A stretch of 64,000 bases of DNA from an uncultured Sphaerochaeta sp. (lineage in GTDB: Bacteria; Spirochaetota; Spirochaetia; Sphaerochaetales; Sphaerochaetaceae): contig NZ_OY781939.1 of the NCBI RefSeq assembly GCF_963677315.1, forward strand, positions 2,294,001-2,358,000, given 5' to 3'. The notes beneath the pieces were generated by a model. The model did not search any database. It saw only the letters and a list, made by a program, of their open reading frames with translations, and was not told the origin of the DNA. The position numbers and the translations under genes were made by a program. Of the stretch, positions 12,356 through 24,932 are shown piece after piece. Numbering within the stretch: position 1 is the first letter of the stretch; each line of letters opens with the position of its first letter.

Positions 12356-12709
12356 GAATTTCAAATATTTTTTCACATATTTGGCCATGTTATTTCATCT
12401 TGAAATGACATGATTAGGTGTATCAATACGTAATATACTTGGGAAATAGTGATGATTTTTGATTTCTCACATGAATTTCACAAACCTACTGGACAGTACT
12501 TGGGAAGTCCTGTATAGTCGCTTCTTGTCGGCCTACGCCGGCCGCCGGAAAGCTTCCTCGGGAGCTTTGGAAAAAAGGCTCACAAGGGCCTTGACGGACA
12601 GGCGGCAAATCGGGTAAGTTGACCGAGCGCCTCCCGAAAGGGGAGCGGGAAGATTTATGAAAGCAGAGCGCAGGGAAGAGATGAGAATAGGAAGGAAGCA
12701 ACCCTTGAG
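12356..12709 (+). other. Unique region upstream of the second rrn operon
   Basis: This gene-free stretch of about 350 bases starts with an A+T-rich tract (12356-12485), which may act as an UP element for the promoter at 12490-12518. The rest is a leader that is GC-rich and can form hairpins, for example GGCC-TACGCC-GGCC near 12531. From 12710 the leader becomes identical to that of the first operon. I see no coding region. Confidence 0.6.
12490..12518 (+). promoter_or_regulatory. Promoter of the second rRNA operon
   Basis: TGGACA at 12490-12495 and TATAGT at 12513-12518 are separated by the optimal 17 bases. The promoter sequence differs from that of the first operon, so the two operons can be controlled separately although the transcribed products are nearly the same. 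Confidence 0.72.
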
Positions 12710-12825
12710 GGGCTTCCCAGTCAATTCACAAGAAATGAGAACGATAGTTGAAAAGCTACGTTCGTGCGAGAATTACAGGGAAAACTTAAAAGTAAAGTAA
12801 GCCGGGCCCTCGGGCCCGGAAATGC

Positions 12826-14368
<1,543 letters not shown>

Positions 14369-14516
14369 GAATAAGAAAGGCCGGGCCCGGCCCTCACAGC
14401 CGGACCCAACCAACGGTCGTCGACCAGCAGGTGCAAGTCCTGCAACAATGGCCCTGAAGGGGGCGTGGACTTCCTGTTCTCATCTCTTCCTTGTGTGATG
14501 GTGCATAGGCTTCAGC

Positions 14517-14590
14517 GGGGGCATAGCTCAGCTGGCTAGAGCATCGGCTTTGCAAGCCGAGGGTCAGGGGTTCGAATCCCCTTGCCTCCA
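14517..14590 (+). tRNA. tRNA-Ala (anticodon TGC)
   Basis: This 74-base tRNA in the spacer of the second operon has acceptor GGGGGCA/TGCCTCC with one G-T pair, anticodon loop TTTGCAA and T arm AGGGG/CCCCT. The discriminator is A and CCA is not encoded. UGC reads alanine GCN codons. It occupies the place held by tRNA-Ile in the first operon. Confidence 0.97.
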
Positions 14591-14642
14591 GAGAGAAGAG
14601 GATTTTTGAAACATTTTAGCGCAGGGATTGGAAGAATGATAT

Positions 14643-17582
<2,940 letters not shown>

Positions 17583-17652
17583 TCATTATTCCAATCCCAG
17601 GGCTGCCAAGGCCGGTCGTGCGAGATCCCTCGCGCTCCCAGGCGTTGGCCGG

Positions 17653-17764
<112 letters not shown>

Positions 17765-17810
17765 CCCCTTTTTTGCTTTCAACCGGTTTATCCGGTTTAA
17801 AACATAGATA

Positions 17811-17840
17811 GAGAAGAGGACGCAGAAGCGTCCTTTTCTC
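17811..17840 (+). terminator. Terminator-like hairpin after the second rrn operon
   Basis: GAGAAGAGGACGC and GCGTCCTTTTCTC pair around the loop AGAA, with T-rich sequence in the 3' arm and just after. It separates the rRNA operon from metNIQ and could act on either strand. Confidence 0.6.
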
Positions 17841-17918
17841 GTATTTAGAGGGTAAGTGTCAGATTATTTAAAAACTAGTAATAGACTAGGGTATATACAG
17901 GAAACTGTGCTCCTGCTC

Positions 17919-17947
17919 TTGCCAGTACCCCTCCTTTTTACTATGAT
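17919..17947 (+). promoter_or_regulatory. Promoter of metNIQ
   Basis: TTGCCA at 17919-17924 and TATGAT at 17942-17947 are 17 bases apart, placing a start near 17954, about 36 bases before the preferred metN ATG. The 120 bases upstream hold no recognisable SAM riboswitch or S-box core. Confidence 0.65.
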
Positions 17948-17989
17948 GGTACCAATTCATTTGAGAAAATGAATATTGAGGGTATAAGT

Positions 17990-19006
17990 ATGCAAATAAA
18001 GTTACAAGATCTAAAGCGAACGTATGGAGATTTGCATGCGGTCAATGGAATAAGCCTCGATATCCCTTCAAATACCATTTATGGAATCATCGGAAAGAGT
18101 GGTGCAGGCAAATCCACCTTGGTTCGCCTGATCAGCCTACTAGAACGACCTGATGAAGGGGAAGTCTTCTTTGATGATGTGAGGGTCGACAATCTCCAGA
18201 AGCATTCACTCATAGAAAGACGAAGAAGGGTTGGAATGATTTTTCAGAACTTCAATCTTTTCTCCAGTAGGAATGCAGAACAAAACATCGCTTATCCATT
18301 GGAGATAACCGGGACCCCGAAGAACGAGATAACAACCCGTGTTGCGAGATTGCTCTCTCTAGTTGGACTGGAAGGAAGGGGAAAGGCTCCGATCAGTACA
18401 CTCAGTGGGGGACAAAAACAACGAGTGGCAATTGCACGTGCGTTGGCTTGTGACCCAGACATTCTTTTCTGTGATGAAGCTACCAGTGCCCTCGATCCTC
18501 AAACTACCCATTCAATTCTCGCCTTGCTGAAGGAAATCCAGAGAAAAATGAGCCTTACTGTCGTCATGATCACTCACCAGATGGAAGTGGTTCGTGATGC
18601 ATGTGACCAGGTTGCTGTCTTGAATGATGGTGTGGTGGTTGAACAAGGATTGGTCACTGATATCTTTGCCAATCCCAGCAGTGAGGTTACCAAGGATTTC
18701 CTTTCCCACTTAGTGGGAGTGGATGAAGCGGCTGAAGAAACGGATAAGATGGTGCAATGGTCAAAGAAGAGTGGTGCTTATACCTTGCGATTTAGGGGTG
18801 GGACCACTGACCAGCCGATTCTCAGTAAGATAAGTCGGCAACTTGGGGTGGATTTCAATATCAGAGCAGGCGGTGTACAAAAAGTCGGTGATATAGAGAT
18901 TGGGACAATGATAGTGGATATCAGTGGTGATGAACCAACCCGTAAAAAAGCCATCGAATCGCTCTCCCAGATGGGTGTAGTCGTTGAAGAGGAGGAGAGT
19001 GTATGA
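17990..19006 (+). CDS. metN: Methionine ABC transporter, ATP-binding protein
   Basis: This is the cytoplasmic ATPase of a D/L-methionine importer, 338 residues. It has Walker A GKSGAGKS near residue 37, the ABC signature LSGGQKQR, and Walker B DILFCDEA followed by SALD. A C-terminal NIL domain from about residue 255 is the domain that senses methionine and inhibits transport in MetN proteins. The frame opens at 17969, but the ATG at 17990 has GAGGG seven bases upstream and is preferred. The stop overlaps the start of the permease gene by four bases, so the two are translationally coupled. Confidence 0.95.
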   Translation: MQIKLQDLKRTYGDLHAVNGISLDIPSNTIYGIIGKSGAGKSTLVRLISLLERPDEGEVFFDDVRVDNLQKHSLIERRRRVGMIFQNFNLFSSRNAEQNIAYPLEITGTPKNEITTRVARLLSLVGLEGRGKAPISTLSGGQKQRVAIARALACDPDILFCDEATSALDPQTTHSILALLKEIQRKMSLTVVMITHQMEVVRDACDQVAVLNDGVVVEQGLVTDIFANPSSEVTKDFLSHLVGVDEAAEETDKMVQWSKKSGAYTLRFRGGTTDQPILSKISRQLGVDFNIRAGGVQKVGDIEIGTMIVDISGDEPTRKKAIESLSQMGVVVEEEESV

Positions 19007-19665
19007 GCAAGCTTTGGATACTGGTTTTTGGAGCGACCATGGAAACACTGAGCATGGTCTTTTTCTCCACACTTTTTTCCCTTATTCTTGGACTTCCTCT
19101 TGGAATTCTGCTTTCAGCTACCTCTCCTGAGGATCAAGGGGGTATTATCCCACACCCTGTGTTGAATAATGTGTTGGGAAGGATTGTGAATGTGCTTCGC
19201 TCATTTCCCTTCATTATCCTTATGATTCTTTTGTTTCCCTTATCGAGATTGTTGATCGGTACCAGTATTGGAACTACCGCAACAATTGTTCCGCTGTCCA
19301 TTGCAGCAGCGCCGTTTGTGGCTCGAGTAATCGAGACCGCACTGAAGGAGGTGGATCCGGGGGTCGTTCAGGCCGCCCGTGCTATGGGTTCCACCAATAT
19401 GCAAATTGTCCGCAAGGTGTTGATACCTGAGGCCCTTCCCTCCTTGGTTAGCGGAGTTACCCTGACCATCATTAATCTCATCGGCTATTCGGCCATGGCT
19501 GGAGCAATCGGTGGGGGAGGATTGGGGGACCTGGCGATCAGGTATGGATACCAACGATTCCGAGGCGACATCATGGTAGTAGCCGTTGTCGTCATCCTGG
19601 TCCTCGTTGAGGTAATCCAGGTGATCGGAAACAAGATTAGTGCCAAGCTGCTAGCACGGCGTTGA
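19003..19665 (+). CDS. metI: Methionine ABC transporter, permease
   Basis: This 220-residue inner membrane permease has five or so hydrophobic segments. The EAA-loop motif that docks on the ATPase is visible as AARAMGSTNMQIVRKVLIPEA near residues 125-145. The start overlaps the metN stop as ATGA. Order, size and neighbours match the MetNIQ importer, which takes up methionine and its derivatives. No unusual features were seen. Confidence 0.95.
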   Translation: MSKLWILVFGATMETLSMVFFSTLFSLILGLPLGILLSATSPEDQGGIIPHPVLNNVLGRIVNVLRSFPFIILMILLFPLSRLLIGTSIGTTATIVPLSIAAAPFVARVIETALKEVDPGVVQAARAMGSTNMQIVRKVLIPEALPSLVSGVTLTIINLIGYSAMAGAIGGGGLGDLAIRYGYQRFRGDIMVVAVVVILVLVEVIQVIGNKISAKLLARR

Positions 19666-19724
19666 TCCCATATTATTGTCACTATGTACCTCTCATATAA
19701 AGGCGAGAGAAGGAGATGTTGTTC

Positions 19725-20531
19725 ATGAAAAAGATTCTAAGTGTTTCACTTGTGTTGTTGCTTGCACTTTCATTGTTTGCAGCAGGCACCAAAGAAGAGG
19801 CCGATTCCAATACCTTGGTAGTCGGAGCCACCCCAGAACCCCATGCTGCTTTCCTCGAGTTGGTGGTTGAGGATCTTGCCCAGCAGGGAATTACCTTGAA
19901 GATCCAGGAGTTCACCGACTATGTAACTCCCAATGAGGCTTTGGAGAGCGGAGAGCTGGATGCAAACTTCTTCCAGCATATCCCCTATCTTGAGTCCTTC
20001 AACAAGGAGAAAGGATATCATCTGGCCAATGCAGGTGGCATCCACGTTGAGCCGTTTGCTTTGTACTCAGAGCAGTATGATTCAATTGCCGAGCTCCCAG
20101 AAGGTGCAACGATTGCAATTCCGAATGATCCAACCAATGAGGGTAGGGCGTTGTTGTTGCTCCAGAGTGCTGGCTTGTTGACTCTTGATGCAAATGCTGG
20201 TCTTGAAGCAACACCGCTGGATATTGCATCCAATCCTAAGGGTTTCTCTTTCCGCGAGATTGAGGCTGCAAGTCTTCCTCGTGTACTCTCTGATGTCGAT
20301 GCTGCCATCATCAATGGCAACTACGCCATTCCCGCTGGTTTGATCGCAACTCAGGATGGATTGCTTGTCGAAGGTGCAGACAGTCCTTATGTAAACGTCG
20401 TTGCCGTCAAGCAAGGACGTGAGAATGACAAGGCTATTGTTGCTTTGGTTGAAGCACTCCGCAGTGAGAAGATTACCTCCTATGTTGCAGAGCGTTATCC
20501 CAATGGTGAAGTGGTTCTTGTGACTGAGTAA
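19725..20531 (+). CDS. metQ: Methionine ABC transporter, substrate-binding protein (NlpA/MetQ family)
   Basis: This is the extracytoplasmic methionine-binding component, 268 residues. It has a typical signal peptide (MKK, then a long hydrophobic run) ending near FAAG. The mature part is of the NlpA/MetQ lipoprotein-9 family, with the EFTDYVTPN and DANFFQHIPYL segments that line the binding site. Most MetQ proteins are lipoproteins, but here no cysteine follows the hydrophobic run, so signal peptidase I cleavage and a free periplasmic protein are expected. The ATG at 19725 is preferred because AGAAGGAG ends nine bases before it. A terminator follows. Confidence 0.94.
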   Translation: MKKILSVSLVLLLALSLFAAGTKEEADSNTLVVGATPEPHAAFLELVVEDLAQQGITLKIQEFTDYVTPNEALESGELDANFFQHIPYLESFNKEKGYHLANAGGIHVEPFALYSEQYDSIAELPEGATIAIPNDPTNEGRALLLLQSAGLLTLDANAGLEATPLDIASNPKGFSFREIEAASLPRVLSDVDAAIINGNYAIPAGLIATQDGLLVEGADSPYVNVVAVKQGRENDKAIVALVEALRSEKITSYVAERYPNGEVVLVTE

Positions 20532-20549
20532 CCGTATTGTAATTATTTC

Positions 20550-20585
20550 AGCCTCCTTGCAATATTGCTTGGAGGCTTTGTTTTT
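20550..20585 (+). terminator. Terminator after metNIQ
   Basis: GCCTCC and GGAGGC form the stem, with an inner GCAA-TA-TTGC hairpin, and TTTGTTTTTG follows. It is a good rho-independent terminator. Confidence 0.8.
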
Positions 20586-20614
20586 GTATGTATATGCAAT
20601 AAAATAGGAAAATA

Positions 20615-20628
20615 TGAATAATAATACA
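20615..20628 (+). promoter_or_regulatory. ARG-box-like operator 1 upstream of argF
   Basis: TGAATAATAATACA matches the ArgR consensus TGAATWWWWATTCA at 13 of 14 positions. It lies just upstream of the argF -35 element. Confidence 0.55.
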
Positions 20629-20635
20629 GTTAAAC

Positions 20636-20664
20636 TTGACATGTATTGTATAAATATGTACGAT
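20636..20664 (+). promoter_or_regulatory. Promoter of argF
   Basis: A perfect -35 TTGACA at 20636-20641 is followed, 17 bases on, by TACGAT at 20659-20664. A start near 20671 gives a 20-base leader before argF. Confidence 0.65.
20647..20660 (+). promoter_or_regulatory. ARG-box-like operator 2, over the argF promoter
   Basis: TGTATAAATATGTA is a weaker ARG-box match (11 of 14) lying between and onto the promoter hexamers. It is 32 bases, or three helical turns, from operator 1, which suits a hexameric ArgR holding both. Confidence 0.4.
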
Positions 20665-20690
20665 TCCTACAATGAGAACGGAGGCTGAAC

Positions 20691-21701
20691 ATGACATCAA
20701 TGAAAGGACGCAGTTTTTTGACCCTCAAGGACTACACAGGACAGGAGATACTTGATCTTCTCCAGCTCTCTGCTGACTTGAAGGCAAAGAAACAAGGAAA
20801 CACCTATCCAGAGAAATTGCAGGGAAAACTGCTTGCGGGAAAGAATATCGTGCTGATTTTTGACAAGAGTTCTACCCGTACCCGTTGCTCATTTGAAGTG
20901 GCTGCTTTTGATGAAGGAGCCTGTGTTACCTTTCTGACCAACAGCCAGATGGGGAAAAAGGAATCTATCGAGGACACTGCTAAGGTTCTTGGGAGAATGT
21001 ATGATGGTATTCAGTACCGTGGGTTCTCTCCTGAGGTAATCAGGGACATTGCCCGCTACAGCAACGTTCCAGTCTGGAATGGGTTGACTGATGATGATCA
21101 TCCTACCCAGGTGCTGGCGGACGTCCTGACGGCTATGGAGCACACCAAGAAGGCTCCCAAAGATCTGAAATTCGCCTACATCGGGGATGGCAGGAACAAT
21201 GTCTCCAATGCCTTGATGATCGGAGCGGCGAAGTTGGGCATGGAATACAGGATCGCTGCACCAAAAGAGTTGTTCCCATCCCAACAGTTGCTTGATGAGT
21301 TAGCTCCTGCTGCCAAGGAGAGTGGAGCCAAGTTATGGGCTACCACTGATCCTGTTGAGGCTGTACAGGGTGTTGATGTGATCTACACCGATGTGTGGGT
21401 CTCCATGGGAGAGGAAGACCAGACCGAAGCAAGAATTGCCCTTCTGAAGGACTATCAGGTAACGATGGATCTTCTTAAGGCTTCTGGAAACGAACAGGTA
21501 CTGTTTGAACACTGTCTTCCCTCGTTCCATGATCTCAATACCAGTGTTGCACAGCAGATTCACGAACAATTCGGCCTAAAGGAACTGGAAGTAACTGATG
21601 AGGTGTTCAGGAGCAATCATTCAGTTGTGTTTGACGAGGCGGAAAACCGCATGCACACCATCAAGGCTGTAATGGTTGCTACTCTCGCTGATCTTAGTTA
21701 G
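20691..21701 (+). CDS. argF: Ornithine carbamoyltransferase
   Basis: This enzyme condenses ornithine and carbamoyl phosphate to citrulline in arginine synthesis, or runs in reverse in the arginine deiminase pathway. The 336-residue length is standard. The carbamoyl-phosphate motif SSTRTR is at 60-65, [11 protein letters not shown] follows near 137, and the ornithine-site HCLPSFHD motif is near 275. GGAGG lies six bases before the ATG. The gene stands alone, with no arcA or arcC beside it. Candidate ARG boxes over its promoter favour the anabolic role, but sequence alone does not separate ArgF from ArcB. Confidence 0.93.
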   Translation: MTSMKGRSFLTLKDYTGQEILDLLQLSADLKAKKQGNTYPEKLQGKLLAGKNIVLIFDKSSTRTRCSFEVAAFDEGACVTFLTNSQMGKKESIEDTAKVLGRMYDGIQYRGFSPEVIRDIARYSNVPVWNGLTDDDHPTQVLADVLTAMEHTKKAPKDLKFAYIGDGRNNVSNALMIGAAKLGMEYRIAAPKELFPSQQLLDELAPAAKESGAKLWATTDPVEAVQGVDVIYTDVWVSMGEEDQTEARIALLKDYQVTMDLLKASGNEQVLFEHCLPSFHDLNTSVAQQIHEQFGLKELEVTDEVFRSNHSVVFDEAENRMHTIKAVMVATLADLS

Positions 21702-22144
21702 TGATCTGTAACATGTAAATCTTTACTTTTCTTGGGCCTATCGAACTGATGGACTTTGTTCGTGTCAGCTCAGATATCTTGATATCTTCGCTTCCTTGGC
21801 CTTGTCCTCTGTCCGATCCGCTCCAAGCTCAGGTACAAGTTTATGCTGTTACTGATCACTAGCAAGGGTTTGTATAACCACACATGGCAGTGTTTCCTTT
21901 TAGGGGGAATACTGCTTTTTTATTTGCCGTTTGGGCAAATCTACCCCAAAAAAGTGAGGCATTACTGCCAGTAGTGTGTCAAAACGAAACAAAAATGGAT
22001 TGGGTTGCATAAGGAAAGGGACGAGTTGATTCTGCTTTGCATCATCAAGAGGTTTTTCATGTACACTATCAGTTCTCGAAATAATCATGTAAATACATAT
22101 AATACAATATAATAAAATCAATATTTGGGAGAGTTGATAATAAG
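21702..22144. other. Intergenic region between argF and hsp20, no gene recognised
   Basis: These 440 bases hold no convincing gene. A 7-bp palindrome (ATTTGCC, loop GTTTG, GGCAAAT) is at about 21920-21938, and no clear terminator follows argF. On the minus strand a 103-codon frame (21900-22211) overlaps the hsp20 promoter and has no recognisable homology or ribosome binding site. A short minus frame ending near 21763 (ending KISRYLS) could be the remnant of a protein end. The downstream half is strongly A+T-rich. Confidence 0.5.
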
Positions 22145-22161
22145 TTGGCACACTTTCTGCA
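22145..22161 (+). promoter_or_regulatory. Sigma-54 (RpoN) type promoter of hsp20
   Basis: TTGGCACACTTTCTGCA has the invariant GG (22147-22148) and GC (22159-22160) of -24/-12 promoters at exactly the right spacing. It matches TGGCACG-N4-TTGCA at all but two positions. It would start transcription near 22172, 50 bases before hsp20. Confidence 0.65.
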
Positions 22162-22222
22162 ATGTTATATATGAATCCCGAAAGGGACTGATGAAACACA
22201 TTACAGATCACGGAGGTGTACT

Positions 22223-22651
22223 ATGAAATATTTAACAACTAGAAGAAACTATGATTCACCGGCAGTCTCAGCATTTGATTCTCTGTTTAATGACATGTTT
22301 GGGGATTGGGGAATGTATTCCTCAAAATTTCCGGCTGTAGATATCACCGAGAACGATGATGCCTACATCCTGGAGGCAGAACTCCCTGGGTACAAGCAGA
22401 AGGAAGTGAAGGTCAACATTGAGAAGCATGTTCTTAAGCTAAGCTCTGCCAAGGAGACCAAGAAGGAGGAGAAGGACAAAAAGCGCCTTGTCTCTGAACG
22501 CTGCTACCAGTGCTTCGAGCGATCGTTCTCCTTGCCTGAGGATGTCGATGAGGAGAAAATTGCAGGTGAGTTTGCCGACGGTATTCTTACGTTGACGCTT
22601 CCAAAGAAGGAAGTTGCAAAACCCAAGGCAATCGAAGTAAAAATTAAATAA
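22223..22651 (+). CDS. Small heat shock protein, Hsp20/alpha-crystallin family
   Basis: This 142-residue ATP-independent holdase chaperone binds unfolding proteins in the cytoplasm. The alpha-crystallin domain spans about residues 38-130, with the VDITENDDAYILEAELPGY and FADGILTLTLPKK segments typical of bacterial IbpA/Hsp20 proteins. A short C-terminal IEVKI tail resembles the I-x-I motif that links dimers into oligomers. GGAGG lies six bases before the ATG. Upstream is a sigma-54-type promoter, which implies activation by an enhancer-binding protein. Confidence 0.95.
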   Translation: MKYLTTRRNYDSPAVSAFDSLFNDMFGDWGMYSSKFPAVDITENDDAYILEAELPGYKQKEVKVNIEKHVLKLSSAKETKKEEKDKKRLVSERCYQCFERSFSLPEDVDEEKIAGEFADGILTLTLPKKEVAKPKAIEVKIK

Positions 22652-22671
22652 AGGGAAAACAACCATCCTGT

Positions 22672-22709
22672 ACATGCAAGGCCCCGCGAGAAGTGGGGCT
22701 TCTGCATGT
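22672..22709 (+). terminator. Hairpin between convergent hsp20 and M20 peptidase genes
   Basis: ACATGCA and TGCATGT, with inner GCCCC/GGGGC, form a long stem ending at the stop of the convergent gene. No T-tract follows on either strand, so its strength as a terminator is uncertain. Confidence 0.45.
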
Positions 22710-24149
22710 CTACCAGTAGGTGATCAGCTGAGTATAAAACTGTTGGGCGAGTGAGATGTTCTCCAGGCTGATCCGCTCATCAGGAGCATGCATTCGGTCA
22801 ACTTCGCTACGGTCCATCCTTGCTGGGGTAAAACGGTAGATATAATCACTGAGATTCTGGTATTTTCTTGCATCGGTGGCTCCCATCATGAGGTATGGGG
22901 TAACAATGGATTCTGGAAACGTCTTCTTGATGGTTTCTGAGAGATAGCTGAAAGCCTCGCCATCAGTCTTGCTGATATGGGAAGGGGGAGTGCAATGTAT
23001 GGGCTTTACCCTGACAGAATCAGAGGCAATTGTTTTGGTGATCCAGGAGAGAATAGATTCCTGTGTATCTCCTGGAAGCAAACGACAGTTCACAATTGCT
23101 GTGGCCTTCTTTGCAATCACATTGCTTTTATCACTTGCTGTGATGACTGTAGGAACTATGGTGCTTCTAATGGCAGCATTGAGCGTAGCTTGCTTGGAGA
23201 AAGCAAACTTCAAGAGCCCCGCTGTCAACCAAAGATTGAGAAAGAGCATGCTGTATGTGAATGGGCCCTCCTTGCCTAGATTCGTGAGCATCTGTTTTAC
23301 TGGAGGTGTTAATTTTGCAGGCATTTGCTTGTTTTCCAATCGGTGTATAGCCTGGGAGAGTGTTCCCAGAGCAGTGGGAAAAGCAGGGGTGGAGGAGTGT
23401 CCAGCTGTTCTCTCAACCGAGAGCTCAAGATCGAGATAGCCTTTCTCTGCTACCCCTACTACCGCAATGCTTTGCTTGAACCCTTTGATGTACTTCTGGC
23501 TAACCACACCACCCTCATCCAATACAAAGCTGAAATGGAGTCCCTTTTCTTGAAAATAGCGAGCAATTTGAACAGCTCCCTCCTTGCTGCTGTTGCTCTC
23601 CTCATCACATCCAAAGGCTACATACCAAGTATGCTTGGGGCAATTTCCTGTTTTGCGCAAATGCTCAAAGGCTGAGAGGATACTGATTACCTGTAGTTTA
23701 CAGTCAAAACTGCCTCGTCCGTAAAGAAAACCTTCTTCTATTGCTCCCTCGAATGGGGGATGGGTCCACTCTTGTTCGTTGGCTCCTACCACATCCAGAT
23801 GGGCGGTAAGGAGAGCTGGTTCCCGGTTTTTATCCTCACCGGTGAAGCAGTAGACCAGATTATAGGGCCCTAAGGCCTTATCGATTATTCTGTGTTTGCT
23901 GCACAGGGGGAAAGATGCTTCGAGGAGTGCAAATAAACGGGAGAACTCACTCCATTCGGTGAGGTTGGGTTCTGCATGTGATACAGTCCTACACGTAACA
24001 GCTTTTGCGAGAATAGTTTTCTCTTCAATGTCTGTTTGTACAGCGGCAGGTGTCACTCTGTACTTGGTATGTGTTCGCATAGCAATAGTCCTGAATACCA
24101 CTACGGCTAGGACCACCAGGAGGGAAATCGGTAAGAAAAGGAAAAGCAT
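22710..24149 (-). CDS. Membrane-anchored M20 family metallopeptidase (carboxypeptidase S-like)
   Basis: This 479-residue dizinc peptidase starts with a single hydrophobic anchor (residues 1-20), followed by an M20 catalytic domain. Metal and catalytic motifs are visible: AHLDVV, GRGSFDCK, DEESN with the catalytic Glu, and TDARKY. The dimerisation domain is inserted in the middle, around the AGHSSTPAFP segment. The domain order and the HAPDE end fit the CPS1/PM20D1-like group, which cleaves peptides or N-acyl amino acids. The frame opens at 24164, but the ATG at 24149 has GGAG seven bases upstream and is preferred. It is divergent from a TetR gene that may control it. Confidence 0.88.
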   Translation of the reverse strand: MLFLFLPISLLVVLAVVVFRTIAMRTHTKYRVTPAAVQTDIEEKTILAKAVTCRTVSHAEPNLTEWSEFSRLFALLEASFPLCSKHRIIDKALGPYNLVYCFTGEDKNREPALLTAHLDVVGANEQEWTHPPFEGAIEEGFLYGRGSFDCKLQVISILSAFEHLRKTGNCPKHTWYVAFGCDEESNSSKEGAVQIARYFQEKGLHFSFVLDEGGVVSQKYIKGFKQSIAVVGVAEKGYLDLELSVERTAGHSSTPAFPTALGTLSQAIHRLENKQMPAKLTPPVKQMLTNLGKEGPFTYSMLFLNLWLTAGLLKFAFSKQATLNAAIRSTIVPTVITASDKSNVIAKKATAIVNCRLLPGDTQESILSWITKTIASDSVRVKPIHCTPPSHISKTDGEAFSYLSETIKKTFPESIVTPYLMMGATDARKYQNLSDYIYRFTPARMDRSEVDRMHAPDERISLENISLAQQFYTQLITYW

Positions 24150-24210
24150 ATTGAAACTCCACATGAATTCTAGTGTTTTTTACAGTATAGTGGTATATTG
24201 TATTTCAACA

Positions 24211-24220
24211 AGAAATTTCT
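24211..24220. promoter_or_regulatory. Palindrome in the M20-tetR divergent gap
   Basis: AGAAATTTCT is a perfect 10-base palindrome between the divergent starts. On the minus strand TTGTTG and TATACT, 16 bases apart, form a candidate M20 promoter next to it. It may be the TetR operator, though it is short for that role. Confidence 0.3.
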
Positions 24221-24244
24221 ACCAATAGTAGGAGAGTGGGACGC

Positions 24245-24838
24245 ATGCCGAAAAAGATCGATCATGAAGAGAGAAAGGAGAAAATTCTGCAAACTGCGCT
24301 GAAAGTCTTTGCAAGAGAAGGCTATCGTGATTCCAACCTCTCTCTGATAGCCACAGAATGTGGCATTTCCCGTCCTACCATCTATCAATATTTCAAGGAC
24401 AAGGAAGAGATCTACTACTATGCGGTGAAGTTGGTAACGGGAAGAATGTTCAATAAGTATGCTGCCTATGCCTGGTCGACCAACCAGGACTTGGTAAGCA
24501 GGATTACCACCATCTGCCTGGATATCATGCAGACAGCAAGTGAGCATGAAGGCGAGTTGACCAGTCTGGTAGATGTCATGCTGCAGATGAAGAAGGAAGG
24601 TCGGGATTTCAATGAGATCATTCTCAGGCGAACAGCCAAGCTCACCATCCTTTTCAAACGCCTGCTTCGTATGGGAGTGAAGGCGGGAGATATTGTTGAT
24701 TGTGATGTGAACAAGGTTGCAGATCATCTTCTGATGTTGCTTGAATCATCCTGCTTCCAGGTTGCATTCCTTGATACGTTCGATATGCGGCTTTCCAAGC
24801 AGCTGATCAGCACCTACCTGGATTTCTACAGGGCCTAG
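24245..24838 (+). CDS. TetR family transcriptional regulator
   Basis: This 197-residue DNA-binding repressor has the N-terminal TetR helix-turn-helix at about residues 6-52 (ILQTALKVFAREGY and ISRPTIYQYFKDKEEIY). A helical ligand domain follows, resembling the general TetR C-terminal fold but not assignable to a ligand. GGAG lies ten bases before the ATG. The GTG at 24236 is too close to that element to be used. Position suggests control of itself and of the divergent peptidase gene. Ligand and targets are unknown. Confidence 0.9.
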   Translation: MPKKIDHEERKEKILQTALKVFAREGYRDSNLSLIATECGISRPTIYQYFKDKEEIYYYAVKLVTGRMFNKYAAYAWSTNQDLVSRITTICLDIMQTASEHEGELTSLVDVMLQMKKEGRDFNEIILRRTAKLTILFKRLLRMGVKAGDIVDCDVNKVADHLLMLLESSCFQVAFLDTFDMRLSKQLISTYLDFYRA

Positions 24839-24932
24839 CCGATACCCGGATTCCTCACTATATTTATGTATGTACAGGAGAAGACCCGCAAGGATGGGTC
24901 GGTTGCTTCATACCCAAAGGTGAGGAGTATCC

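Noticed and set aside
17841..17989. SAM riboswitch or S-box ahead of metNIQ
   Set aside because: The region lacks the conserved S-box core and any long terminator stem before metN; only a sigma-70-type promoter was found.
21920..21938. Palindrome ATTTGCC-GTTTG-GGCAAAT as a terminator for argF
   Set aside because: The T-run lies before the stem rather than after it, and the site is 220 bases beyond the gene, so it does not look like a rho-independent terminator on either strand.
21900..22211. A 103-codon frame on the minus strand ending PKRQIKKQYSP
   Set aside because: It has no ribosome binding site and no recognised family, and it runs back through the hsp20 promoter and leader. It is more likely chance or a relic.
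24839..24932. CIRCE/HrcA operator ahead of clpB
   Set aside because: No TTAGCACTC-N9-GAGTGCTAA-like repeat is present; the only inverted repeat is a short GACCC/GGGTC hairpin.
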